DNA of 35,334 nucleotides. Origin: Bacteroidota bacterium. Lineage in GTDB: Bacteria > Bacteroidota > Bacteroidia > Bacteroidales > Prolixibacteraceae. Under the pieces are notes generated by a model. It did not search any database, was not told where the DNA came from, and worked only from the letters and a program-made list of their open reading frames with translations. Below are positions 16,951 to 23,897 of the stretch, one piece after another (position 1 is the first letter of the stretch; the number at the start of each line of letters is the position of its first letter). Position numbers and translations under genes: made by a program. Where the stretch lies: assembly GCA_029265715.1 (NCBI GenBank), contig JAJUGZ010000037.1:1-35334 (forward strand), given 5' to 3'.

Positions 16951-18063
16951 ATGATTATAGGTGTTCCAAAAGAAATTAAAAATAACGAAAACCGGGTTGC
17001 ATTGACCCCGGCCGGAGCTGCCGAGCTGGTAAAAAGAGGTCATGAGGTTTTTGTTCAGGCAACAGCCGGAGATGGGAGCGGATTTGCAGATGAAGCGTAT
17101 GTTCACGCCGGGGCAAAAATTCTTCCGACAATCGAAGAAGTTTATGCCATCGCCGAAATGATTATCAAGGTAAAAGAACCTATCCAATCGGAATACAATC
17201 TGATTAAAAAGGGACAGATCCTATATACCTATTTTCACTTTGCATCTTCAGAAGAACTAACCAATGCCATGATCAAAGCCGAGGCCGTCTGCCTGGCTTA
17301 CGAAACAGTTGAACTGGAAGACCGCTCATTACCGCTACTGGTCCCAATGTCGGAAGTAGCCGGCCGCATGTCGGTTCAGGAAGGGGCCAAATACCTGGAA
17401 AAAACATATGGAGGTTATGGCGTCCTGCTGGGTGGCGTTCCCGGAGTTCCACCGGCCAAGGTTCTTGTTTTGGGTGGAGGCATTGTTGGAACACAAGCTG
17501 CAAAAATCGCCGCCGGTATTGGCGCCGATGTAACCATCATGGATATCAGCCTGAAGCGCCTGCGTTACCTCGACGATATCATGCCGGCCAATGTAAAAAC
17601 CATGATGAGCAATGAATACAACATCCGCGAAATGGTTCAGACCCACGATGTAATTATTGGCGCAGTGCTGATCCCGGGTGCAAAAGCTCCGAAATTAGTT
17701 ACCCGCGACATGCTGAAGACCATGCGCCCGGGAACTGTTATGGTCGATGTGGCTGTTGACCAGGGCGGATGCTTCGAAACAACCAAAGCCACGACCCACG
17801 CCGAACCAACATTTGTAATTGATGATGTAATCCATTATTGCGTGGCTAACATGCCGGGCGCTGTTCCAAGAACATCGACCCTGGCATTAACCAATGCAAC
17901 ATTACCTTATGCCGTACAGTTAGCTGATAAGGGGTGGAAAAAAGCCTGTACGGACAGTGAACCGTTGAAAAAGGGGTTGAACGTAGTAAACGGGAAGGTC
18001 GTTTACAAAGGTGTCGCCGACGCCTTTGGACTTCCTTTCCATGACGTACAATCAGTACTTTAA
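16951..18063 (+). CDS. ald: Alanine dehydrogenase
   Basis: This enzyme reversibly oxidises L-alanine to pyruvate and ammonia with NAD. The 370-residue length is typical. It starts MIIGVPKEIKNNENRVALTP, the family hallmark. Substrate residues fall in the IKVKEP segment (about 72-77) and TYFHFA (about 93-98), and the NAD-binding Rossmann motif is VLGGGIVGTQAAKIAAG (about 172-188), followed by the acidic MDIS. The conserved DVAVDQGGCFETTKATTH segment closes the active site. The gene has its own promoter and terminator. It faces away from the aminotransferase, and together they could connect alanine and 2-oxo acid pools. Confidence 0.96.
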   Translation: MIIGVPKEIKNNENRVALTPAGAAELVKRGHEVFVQATAGDGSGFADEAYVHAGAKILPTIEEVYAIAEMIIKVKEPIQSEYNLIKKGQILYTYFHFASSEELTNAMIKAEAVCLAYETVELEDRSLPLLVPMSEVAGRMSVQEGAKYLEKTYGGYGVLLGGVPGVPPAKVLVLGGGIVGTQAAKIAAGIGADVTIMDISLKRLRYLDDIMPANVKTMMSNEYNIREMVQTHDVIIGAVLIPGAKAPKLVTRDMLKTMRPGTVMVDVAVDQGGCFETTKATTHAEPTFVIDDVIHYCVANMPGAVPRTSTLALTNATLPYAVQLADKGWKKACTDSEPLKKGLNVVNGKVVYKGVADAFGLPFHDVQSVL

Positions 18064-18167
18064 TCCTGAAATGCCCGTTCCTGTTTTGCTTTATTCAAAC
18101 CAGGGCGGGTTTGTTCCGCACATTCATATGTGAACTTCATACTACATCAAACATTTTTTATTTGGGG

Positions 18168-18197
18168 AAAAGCCGGGACTGAGGTTCCGGCTTTTTT
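18168..18197 (+). terminator. Rho-independent terminator downstream of ald
   Basis: aaaagccgg (18168-18176) pairs perfectly with ccggctttt (18187-18195) and runs into T to 18197. A less perfect hairpin at about 18071-18114 lies nearer the ald stop. Confidence 0.85.
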
Positions 18198-18257
18198 AAT
18201 TATTATGCCCCGTCTGTAAAGCTTATACTGAACATTCTGACAACAAAGGAATTTTTC

Positions 18258-18265
18258 TATTTTTG
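18258..18265 (+). promoter_or_regulatory. Likely -7 element for valS
   Basis: TATTTTTG matches TAnnTTTG and lies 48 bp before the ATG at 18314. A TTG start at 18263 would overlap this element and is therefore unlikely. Confidence 0.45.
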
Positions 18266-18313
18266 CAGCTTACTTTTTACGATCAATCTGAACGATACAA
18301 TAAAACAGCTAAC

Positions 18314-21300
18314 ATGAATATTCCCAGCAAGTACAACCCCGCTGAAGTAGAAGACAAATGGTATAAATACTGGATGGACAAAGGGTTTTTCCATTCAGTT
18401 CCCGACGAACGCGAGCCCTACACCGTTGTAATCCCGCCGCCCAATGTGACCGGCGTGCTTCACATGGGACATATGCTGAACAATACCATTCAGGATATCT
18501 TGACCCGCCGCGCCCGCATGCTGGGTAAAAACGCCTGCTGGGTACCGGGAACCGATCATGCTTCGATTGCCACCGAAGCCAAAGTAGTTGGAAAACTGAA
18601 AGACCAGGGAATCTCGAAATTCGACCTGACCCGCGACGAATTTCTGAAGCACGCTTGGGAATGGACGCACAAACATGGCGGCATCATCCTGGAACAATTG
18701 AAAAAACTCGGCGCTTCGTGCGACTGGGACCGTACTGCCTTCACCATGGACGAGCCCCGAAGCGAATCGGTAATCCGCGTGTTTGTCGATCTGTACAACA
18801 AAGGATTGATCTATCGCGGCGTTCGTATGGTAAACTGGGACCCGGCTGCCAAAACAGCCCTGTCTGACGAAGAAGTAATCTATAAGGAAGTACAGTCAAA
18901 ACTATATTACCTAAAATATAAAATTGAAGACGAGGCCCCCCTTAGTCCCCCCCAAGGGGGGAAACAGAGCCCCAAATACCAGACAGCGAGAAATTCTTCT
19001 TATCATTTATTAAAAGATTTGGCAGAAGAAAGAAAAAAACAATCAACTGATGCAGAAATTATTCTTTGGGAATATTTAAGTGGTAAAAAATTAGAAGAAT
19101 ATAAATTTAGAAGGCAACATGTCATCGACGAATTTATTGTTGATTTTGTTTGCCTGAAAGAAAATCTCATTGTAGAAATTGATAGAGAATATCATGGCAA
19201 GCCGGAAATTCAGGAAGCAGATAAACTAAGAACTGAAATATTAGAAAGTTTAGGTTACAGAGTAATCCGGTTCACCAACGAAGAAATTTTAGGCAATATC
19301 GACGGTGTACTTGAACGTATATTGATTGCACTTAAAACTCCCCCTTCGGGGGATGGGGGGCTTTTTGTGACCATCGCAACCACCCGACCGGAAACTATTC
19401 TGGGCGACACTGCCGTTTGTGTAAACCCGAACGACCCGCGTTTTGCTCATCTGAAAGGCAAACGCGTGCTGGTCCCGCTGATCAACCGTTCGATCCCGAT
19501 CATCGAGGATGAATATGTTGACATGGAATTCGGGACCGGCTGTTTGAAAATCACGCCGGCCCACGATGTGAACGACTACGAAATCGGGCTGCGCTACAAT
19601 CTTCCCAGTATCGACATTTTCAACGACGACGGCACACTGAGCGAGAAAGCCGGACTTTTTGTCGGAGAAGACCGCATGGTTGTCCGCGAAAAAATCATGG
19701 TCGAACTGGAAAAAGCAGGCAATGTAGCCAAAGTGGAGGATTATGTGAACAAGGTTGGTTTTTCTGAGCGCACCCATGTTCCAATCGAACCAAAACTTTC
19801 GGTCCAGTGGTTCCTGAAAATGGAAGAACTGGTGAAGCCAGCACTCGAAAATGTGATGAACGATACCATCATGTTCCATCCGCCGAAATTCAAGAACATT
19901 TACCGTCATTGGATGGAAAACATCAAAGACTGGTGTATCAGCCGCCAGTTGTGGTGGGGCCACCGTATTCCGGTGTGGTATATAGAGGCCCCCTCTAACT
20001 CCACCGAAGGGGGAGAACAGTTCCCCTCCCAAGGAGGGGTCAGGGAAGGCTCTTTTGTAGTTGCTGCAACTGAGGAAGAAGCCAGAAAGCTTGCCGTCGA
20101 AAAATTCCCCTCTTTGCGAGGGGTTAGGGGAGGCTTCTCCCTCAAACAGGACGAAGATGTTCTCGATACCTGGTTCTCGAGCTGGCTGTGGCCCATCTCC
20201 GTATTCGATGGTATTCGTTATCCGGATAATAAAGAAATCCAATACTATTACCCGACCAACGATCTGGTAACCGCCCCGGATATTATTTTCTTCTGGGTCG
20301 CCCGGATGATCATCACCGGATATGAATACCGCCAGCAATATCCATTTAAAAATGTCTATTTCACCGGGATGGTCCGCGATAAGTTGCGCCGGAAAATGTC
20401 GAAATCACTGGGTAATTCGCCCGATCCGCTCGACCTGATCGCCACTTACGGAGCCGATGGCGTCCGCGTCGGCATGCTGCTTTGCTCGCCGGCCGGTGGC
20501 GATTTGCTCTTCGACGAGAGCCTGCCTCAACAGGGGGCCGGTTTTGTAACCAAAATATGGAACTCATTCCGTCTGGTAAAAGGCTGGCAGGTTGATAACA
20601 GCATTCCTCAGCCGGAACATTCACGCATCGCGATCGAGTGGTTCCGTCAGAAATTCAGCCAGGTAATCGAACAAACCGACGATCATTTCGACAAGTTCCG
20701 CATTTCGGATGCACTGATGAGTGTTTACACAACCGTTCGCGACGAGTTCTCCGGATGGTTGCTCGAAATGGTGAAACCGGCTTACCAGCAGCCCATCGAC
20801 GGCAAAACATACAGCGAGCTCGTTGAGATATTCGACGAAGTGCTGCGCTTTTTGCACCCATTTATGCCGTTTGTCAGCGAAGAAATCTGGCAGTACCTGA
20901 AAGAACGCAAAGACGGCGAAAGCATCATGATCAGCACCTGGCCCAAATCAACGGGGTTCAACGAAACATTCATCCAGCAGTTCGAAGATGTAAAAGAAGC
21001 CATCGCCGGATTACGCACCATCCGTACAAAAAATAACATCCCGAACAAAGACCAGATTGAACTGGCCGTGATTCCGGGCGACAAAGGGTATGCCCCGGAA
21101 TTCAACCCGGTCCTGGTAAAGATGGGCAACCTTTCGGCCCTGAACGAGGTGTCGGAAGAAGTAAAGCTGGCCGCTTCGTTCCTGGTTAAATCAACCACCT
21201 TCTTCGTGCCGCTGGGCGGGAAAGTGGATATGGAAGAAGAGCTGAAAAAACTTCAGTCCGAACTGGATTACGCCAAAGGGTTTCTGGCCTCGGTTATGAA

Positions 21301-21427
21301 AAAACTGAGCAACGAACGCTTTGTAAACAGCGCTCCGCCCCAGGTGGTCGCTACTGAACGGGCCAAACAAGCCGACGCCGAAGCCAAAATCAAGGTGCTG
21401 GAGGAACAGATTGCCAATCTAAAATAA
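18314..21427 (+). CDS. valS: Valine-tRNA ligase carrying three in-frame repeat insertions, one with a DUF559 domain
   Basis: This class I synthetase attaches valine to tRNA-Val and clears mischarged threonine. ATG at 18314 gives the family start [24 protein letters not shown] (HIGH motif) is at 50-53, TTRPET of the CP1 editing site just after residue 352, KMSKS at 694-698, and a C-terminal coiled-coil near 970-1037. The protein has 1037 residues against about 870 in relatives. Nearly all the excess is three insertions: residues 208-351 (DUF559 domain plus repeat peptides), 559-579, and about 598-607. The frame is open throughout and all synthetase motifs are intact. Insertion 1 sits in a linker at the edge of the editing domain; 2 and 3 flank [17 protein letters not shown] before [13 protein letters not shown] infer the enzyme works, since no other valS is in the window, though a second copy elsewhere cannot be excluded. 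Confidence 0.95.
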   Translation: MNIPSKYNPAEVEDKWYKYWMDKGFFHSVPDEREPYTVVIPPPNVTGVLHMGHMLNNTIQDILTRRARMLGKNACWVPGTDHASIATEAKVVGKLKDQGISKFDLTRDEFLKHAWEWTHKHGGIILEQLKKLGASCDWDRTAFTMDEPRSESVIRVFVDLYNKGLIYRGVRMVNWDPAAKTALSDEEVIYKEVQSKLYYLKYKIEDEAPLSPPQGGKQSPKYQTARNSSYHLLKDLAEERKKQSTDAEIILWEYLSGKKLEEYKFRRQHVIDEFIVDFVCLKENLIVEIDREYHGKPEIQEADKLRTEILESLGYRVIRFTNEEILGNIDGVLERILIALKTPPSGDGGLFVTIATTRPETILGDTAVCVNPNDPRFAHLKGKRVLVPLINRSIPIIEDEYVDMEFGTGCLKITPAHDVNDYEIGLRYNLPSIDIFNDDGTLSEKAGLFVGEDRMVVREKIMVELEKAGNVAKVEDYVNKVGFSERTHVPIEPKLSVQWFLKMEELVKPALENVMNDTIMFHPPKFKNIYRHWMENIKDWCISRQLWWGHRIPVWYIEAPSNSTEGGEQFPSQGGVREGSFVVAATEEEARKLAVEKFPSLRGVRGGFSLKQDEDVLDTWFSSWLWPISVFDGIRYPDNKEIQYYYPTNDLVTAPDIIFFWVARMIITGYEYRQQYPFKNVYFTGMVRDKLRRKMSKSLGNSPDPLDLIATYGADGVRVGMLLCSPAGGDLLFDESLPQQGAGFVTKIWNSFRLVKGWQVDNSIPQPEHSRIAIEWFRQKFSQVIEQTDDHFDKFRISDALMSVYTTVRDEFSGWLLEMVKPAYQQPIDGKTYSELVEIFDEVLRFLHPFMPFVSEEIWQYLKERKDGESIMISTWPKSTGFNETFIQQFEDVKEAIAGLRTIRTKNNIPNKDQIELAVIPGDKGYAPEFNPVLVKMGNLSALNEVSEEVKLAASFLVKSTTFFVPLGGKVDMEEELKKLQSELDYAKGFLASVMKKLSNERFVNSAPPQVVATERAKQADAEAKIKVLEEQIANLK
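18935..19366 (+). mobile_element. In-frame DUF559 element inside valS, bounded by C/G-rich inverted repeats
   Basis: Left end: C6, TTAGT, C7, AA, G6 at 18936-18961. Right end: C5, TTC, G5, AT, G6 at 19340-19360; its reverse complement resembles the left end, so the two form inverted repeats, each able to fold as a C-run/G-run hairpin. Between them lies a DUF559 domain (valS residues ~226-338): [48 protein letters not shown]. Candidate PD-(D/E)XK residues Asp277, Glu288 and Asp290 are present, as is His294. DUF559 belongs to the Vsr-like restriction endonuclease fold. By direct count 34 of 120 bases (28%) are G or C in 19021-19140, against 30 of 60 in host valS at 18541-18600, so the cargo is foreign in composition. 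The length (432 bp, 144 codons) keeps the frame. Confidence 0.85.
19988..20050 (+). mobile_element. Minimal in-frame repeat element inside valS (no cargo)
   Basis: Two inverted arms lie back to back. The left arm runs ggccccctctaactcc to gggggagaac; the right arm, read in reverse complement, runs gccttccctgacccc to gggaggggaac. They match the ends of the DUF559 element in layout. In protein it adds 21 residues ([11 protein letters not shown] then [10 protein letters not shown], residues 559-579). The left junction follows a GAG codon, exactly as in the DUF559 insertion. Confidence 0.75.
20105..20136 (+). repeat. Single repeat arm inside valS
   Basis: This tract encodes [10 protein letters not shown] (residues 598-607). 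Read in reverse complement it matches the right arm of the minimal element at 23 of 30 positions in my hand alignment, including the shared blocks ACCCCTC and GGGGAA. It appears to be a half element: one arm with no opposing partner nearby. Confidence 0.65.
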
Positions 21428-21493
21428 AGACCCATTTTTGCGAAGACTGAATTTGTTTGCAAACACAAAAAACCAAACCATTATAAATACGAT

Positions 21494-21530
21494 GAAAGCA
21501 GTTCTGAACCACCAGGCTGCTTTCTTTTTT
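21494..21530 (+). terminator. Rho-independent terminator of valS
   Basis: gaaagcag (21494-21501) pairs with ctgctttc (21517-21524), followed by six T. Confidence 0.8.
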
Positions 21531-21659
21531 ACTTTGTCAGCCCGGATTCTGTTAAAAAAAGTTAAACCAGAAAAGTTCAGAATTTACGAATAAGGGTATT
21601 TCATAGCTGAACTGTTTTAAGAACAGGTTGCAGAATTTTTTTTCATAAATTTGTTTTGG

Positions 21660-21745
21660 TTTGGTTTTTAAACTTAGGAACATCTCCCAAGTATAAAAGC
21701 TTCAAAGAAAGTGGTCCCGGTGGTTCAGGACCACTTTTGTTTTTT
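21660..21745 (+). ncRNA. Candidate small RNA ending in a strong terminator
   Basis: TAAATTTG at 21646-21653 matches the TAnnTTTG element exactly, with TTG at 21628-21630 at a somewhat short distance. Transcription starting near 21660 would make an RNA of about 85 nt ending in the hairpin aaagtggtcc (21708-21717) / ggaccacttt (21728-21737) and a T-rich tail. No open frame of note lies within. The valS terminator is already complete 180 bp upstream, so this second terminator needs its own transcript. I cannot match it to a known RNA family. Confidence 0.3.
21708..21745 (+). terminator. Second rho-independent terminator between valS and glmM
   Basis: A perfect 10-bp stem (aaagtggtcc / ggaccacttt) with a 10-nt loop is followed by a T-rich tract. 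Confidence 0.8.
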
Positions 21746-21816
21746 ATGCCTTCCAAGTTTTTATTCCCGCCACCTTCTTGTATTTTTACCTGCTCAATTT
21801 TAACAAAAAGCACAAC

Positions 21817-23202
21817 ATGACTTTAATTAAATCAATATCCGGAATTCGCGGGACCATCGGCGGAAAACCGGGCGAAGGGCTTAGTCCGCTCGATGTGGTA
21901 AAATTCACTGCCGCATACGCCGAATGGGCAAAAAAACAGGCTCCCGGGAAACGCATTAAAATAGTTGTCGGTCGCGATGCCCGTCTTTCAGGCGAAATGG
22001 TGCAAGCACTGGTTGTATCAACACTCTCCGGAATGGGTTGTGACGTGGTAAACCTCGGGCTGGCAACCACCCCGACAACCGAACTGGCTGTAACCGGCGA
22101 GCAGGCCGACGGAGGGATCATCTTAACCGCCAGCCACAACCCGAAACAATGGAATGCCCTGAAATTACTAAACAATCAGGGCGAATTTCTGTCGGCAACC
22201 GACGGCGAGACAGTTCTTGCACTGGCCGACAACGAAGATTTCACCTTCTGCGAAGTTGACGAACTGGGGGCTGTCACCGAGAAAGATTATACCGAAAATC
22301 ACATACAACAGATCCTTGCCCTGAAGCTGGTTGACATAGAAGCCATCCGGAGAGCGAATTTCAAGGTAGCTGTCGATGCGGTCAATTCGGTTGGCGGAAT
22401 TGTGCTTCCACGCCTGCTGAAAGCGCTCGGCGTAAAAGAAGTTGTTGAAATTAACTGCGAAGCCACCGGCCACTTTGCGCATACCCCGGAACCTCTGCCG
22501 GAGAACCTGGTTGAAACTTCGGCCATCGTCCGCGACAAAAAAGTAGATGTCTGCTTCGTGGTCGACCCGGATGTTGACCGCCTGGCCATCATCAGCGAAG
22601 ACGGCAGCATGTTCAACGAAGAATACACCCTGGTTGCCGTGGCCGACTATGTACTGCAGCATACCCCGGGCAACACCGTATCAAACCTGTCGTCGTCGAG
22701 AGCCCTGCGCGATGTAACCCTCAGGCATAAAAAAACATACACGGCTTCGGCTGTTGGCGAAGTAAACGTGGTAGCCCGGATGAAGGCCACAAATGCCGTG
22801 ATCGGCGGCGAAGGAAACGGCGGGGTTATTTATCCGGAATCGCACTACGGGCGCGATGCGCTGGTCGGGATTGGCTTGTTTCTGAGCCTGCTGGCCAAAT
22901 CAGGAAAAACCTGCTCCGAACTCCGCAAAACTTATCCGGATTATTTTATCTCGAAAAACAAAATCGAGCTGACCCCGGGAATCAATGTCGACGGGATTTT
23001 ACTAAAGATGAAAGACAAATACGCCCACGAACAGGTTACCGATATCGATGGCGTTAAAATTGATTTTGAGGATCGCTGGACCCACTTACGGAAATCGAAC
23101 ACCGAACCAATCATCCGCATTTATGCCGAGGCCCCGTCGATGATTGAAGCCGATGCACTGGCACAGCTCATCATTCGGGATATCAAATCGCTTGTTCAAT
23201 AA
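21817..23202 (+). CDS. glmM: Phosphoglucosamine mutase-type phosphohexomutase
   Basis: Members of this family convert glucosamine-6-phosphate to glucosamine-1-phosphate for peptidoglycan and LPS. The protein has 461 residues in the four-domain alpha-D-phosphohexomutase plan: SGIRGTIGGKPGEGLSPLD at the start, the phosphoserine loop TASHNPKQWNALK with Ser106, the metal loop DPDVDRLAI, the sugar-specificity loop GGEGNGGVIYPE, and the phosphate-binding loop RKSNTEPIIRIYAEA. The EGNGG loop and the start agree with GlmM-like enzymes of Bacteroidota; a phosphomannomutase or phosphoglucomutase role cannot be excluded from sequence alone. The start is ATG at 21817; an upstream alternative would add 13 unconserved residues. 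Confidence 0.88.
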   Translation: MTLIKSISGIRGTIGGKPGEGLSPLDVVKFTAAYAEWAKKQAPGKRIKIVVGRDARLSGEMVQALVVSTLSGMGCDVVNLGLATTPTTELAVTGEQADGGIILTASHNPKQWNALKLLNNQGEFLSATDGETVLALADNEDFTFCEVDELGAVTEKDYTENHIQQILALKLVDIEAIRRANFKVAVDAVNSVGGIVLPRLLKALGVKEVVEINCEATGHFAHTPEPLPENLVETSAIVRDKKVDVCFVVDPDVDRLAIISEDGSMFNEEYTLVAVADYVLQHTPGNTVSNLSSSRALRDVTLRHKKTYTASAVGEVNVVARMKATNAVIGGEGNGGVIYPESHYGRDALVGIGLFLSLLAKSGKTCSELRKTYPDYFISKNKIELTPGINVDGILLKMKDKYAHEQVTDIDGVKIDFEDRWTHLRKSNTEPIIRIYAEAPSMIEADALAQLIIRDIKSLVQ

Positions 23203-23211
23203 AGAAATATG

Positions 23212-23248
23212 GCAGCCGGAAGCCCGAACAGGCAACCGGCTGCTTTCC
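23212..23248 (+). terminator. Probable terminator of glmM
   Basis: gcagccgg (23212-23219) pairs perfectly with ccggctgc (23236-23243). Only a short T run follows, so termination may be partial. Confidence 0.5.
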
Positions 23249-23319
23249 ATAACAAAAATACCTGCTGAAAGAATTTCCGGATGATGTTGTTGAAATCATG
23301 GCTATTTCAAAAATTTGAA

Positions 23320-23327
23320 TAAATTTG
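23320..23327 (+). promoter_or_regulatory. Likely -7 element for the small protein before secDF
   Basis: TAAATTTG matches TAnnTTTG and lies 20 bp before the ATG at 23348. Confidence 0.45.
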
Positions 23328-23347
23328 GCGCCTGATATTTTAACCAA

Positions 23348-23755
23348 ATGATTTTGAAAAAATACATATCGACTAAATTGCTGATCCGCCTGGGGTTATT
23401 ACTTGCCATGGTGAGTGCCGCAATTGTTTTTGATATGTATCACACCCAAAACGACCAAATCGCGAAAGATATCCAAAAGTCTTCCGAATCAGAAAATTCT
23501 AACGCAACACATGTTTTCTTTTGCAGTCCGTTCAACCCGGTCAACCTGAAAGTGGGTGCCCCGGATCAGGATTGCCGGTTACAAAGTTTACGCAGTCAGG
23601 TCAAATTTCTCGAACAATATTACAATCACCGGGCATTCCAGTTTATTAAAAGCGAATGTACAACCGTGCAGAACCAGACGGATGTATTTTTAGCAGTACT
23701 GATCTCGTCCCGAAATTCCTACTCAAGCCCCGACGATTACCCTCCGGTTTGTTAG
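23348..23755 (+). CDS. Small membrane-anchored protein of unknown function
   Basis: I do not recognise this 135-residue protein. Residues about 10-29 (LLIRLGLLLAMVSAAIVFDM) form a signal anchor or signal peptide. The rest is soluble and probably periplasmic, with four cysteines (in VFFCSPFN, QDCRLQ, SECTTV and the C-terminal PPVC). The reading frame stays open after the TAG at 23753-23755 for about 55 more codons, reaching past the secDF start, so the gene may once have been longer or the tail may be chance. It lies 142 bp upstream of secDF, and a shared transcript is possible. Confidence 0.6.
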   Translation: MILKKYISTKLLIRLGLLLAMVSAAIVFDMYHTQNDQIAKDIQKSSESENSNATHVFFCSPFNPVNLKVGAPDQDCRLQSLRSQVKFLEQYYNHRAFQFIKSECTTVQNQTDVFLAVLISSRNSYSSPDDYPPVC

Positions 23756-23897
23756 TACAATCCCATTCCTTTTCAAGATATTTCGGAGAATGGTTTTATC
23801 GCACTGGCGATAGGTCTGCTTATACCAGATCATCAACCGATTGAAGAATCAAAAAACAAACAATACAAATTAATTTCAACTTTAAATTTTTTGACAA

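Larger units (their letters stand above)
21428..21816. other. Gene-free interval between valS and glmM
   Basis: No coding gene is supported. The interval holds the valS terminator (21494-21530), a possible small RNA unit (21646-21745) with its own -7 element and terminator, and the glmM upstream region. Confidence 0.6.

Noticed and set aside
18935-19366. Intein in valS
   Set aside because: The insertion lacks an N-terminal Cys or Ser block and the C-terminal His-Asn plus Cys/Ser/Thr needed for splicing; its ends encode low-complexity Pro/Gly peptides.
19289-20338. Long open frame (349 codons) antisense to valS
   Set aside because: It mirrors the codon structure of valS, has no recognisable motif and no promoter; it is a shadow of the real gene.
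18314-21427. valS as a frameshifted pseudogene
   Set aside because: All insertions are multiples of three, no stop occurs, and HIGH, TTRPET and KMSKS motifs are intact.
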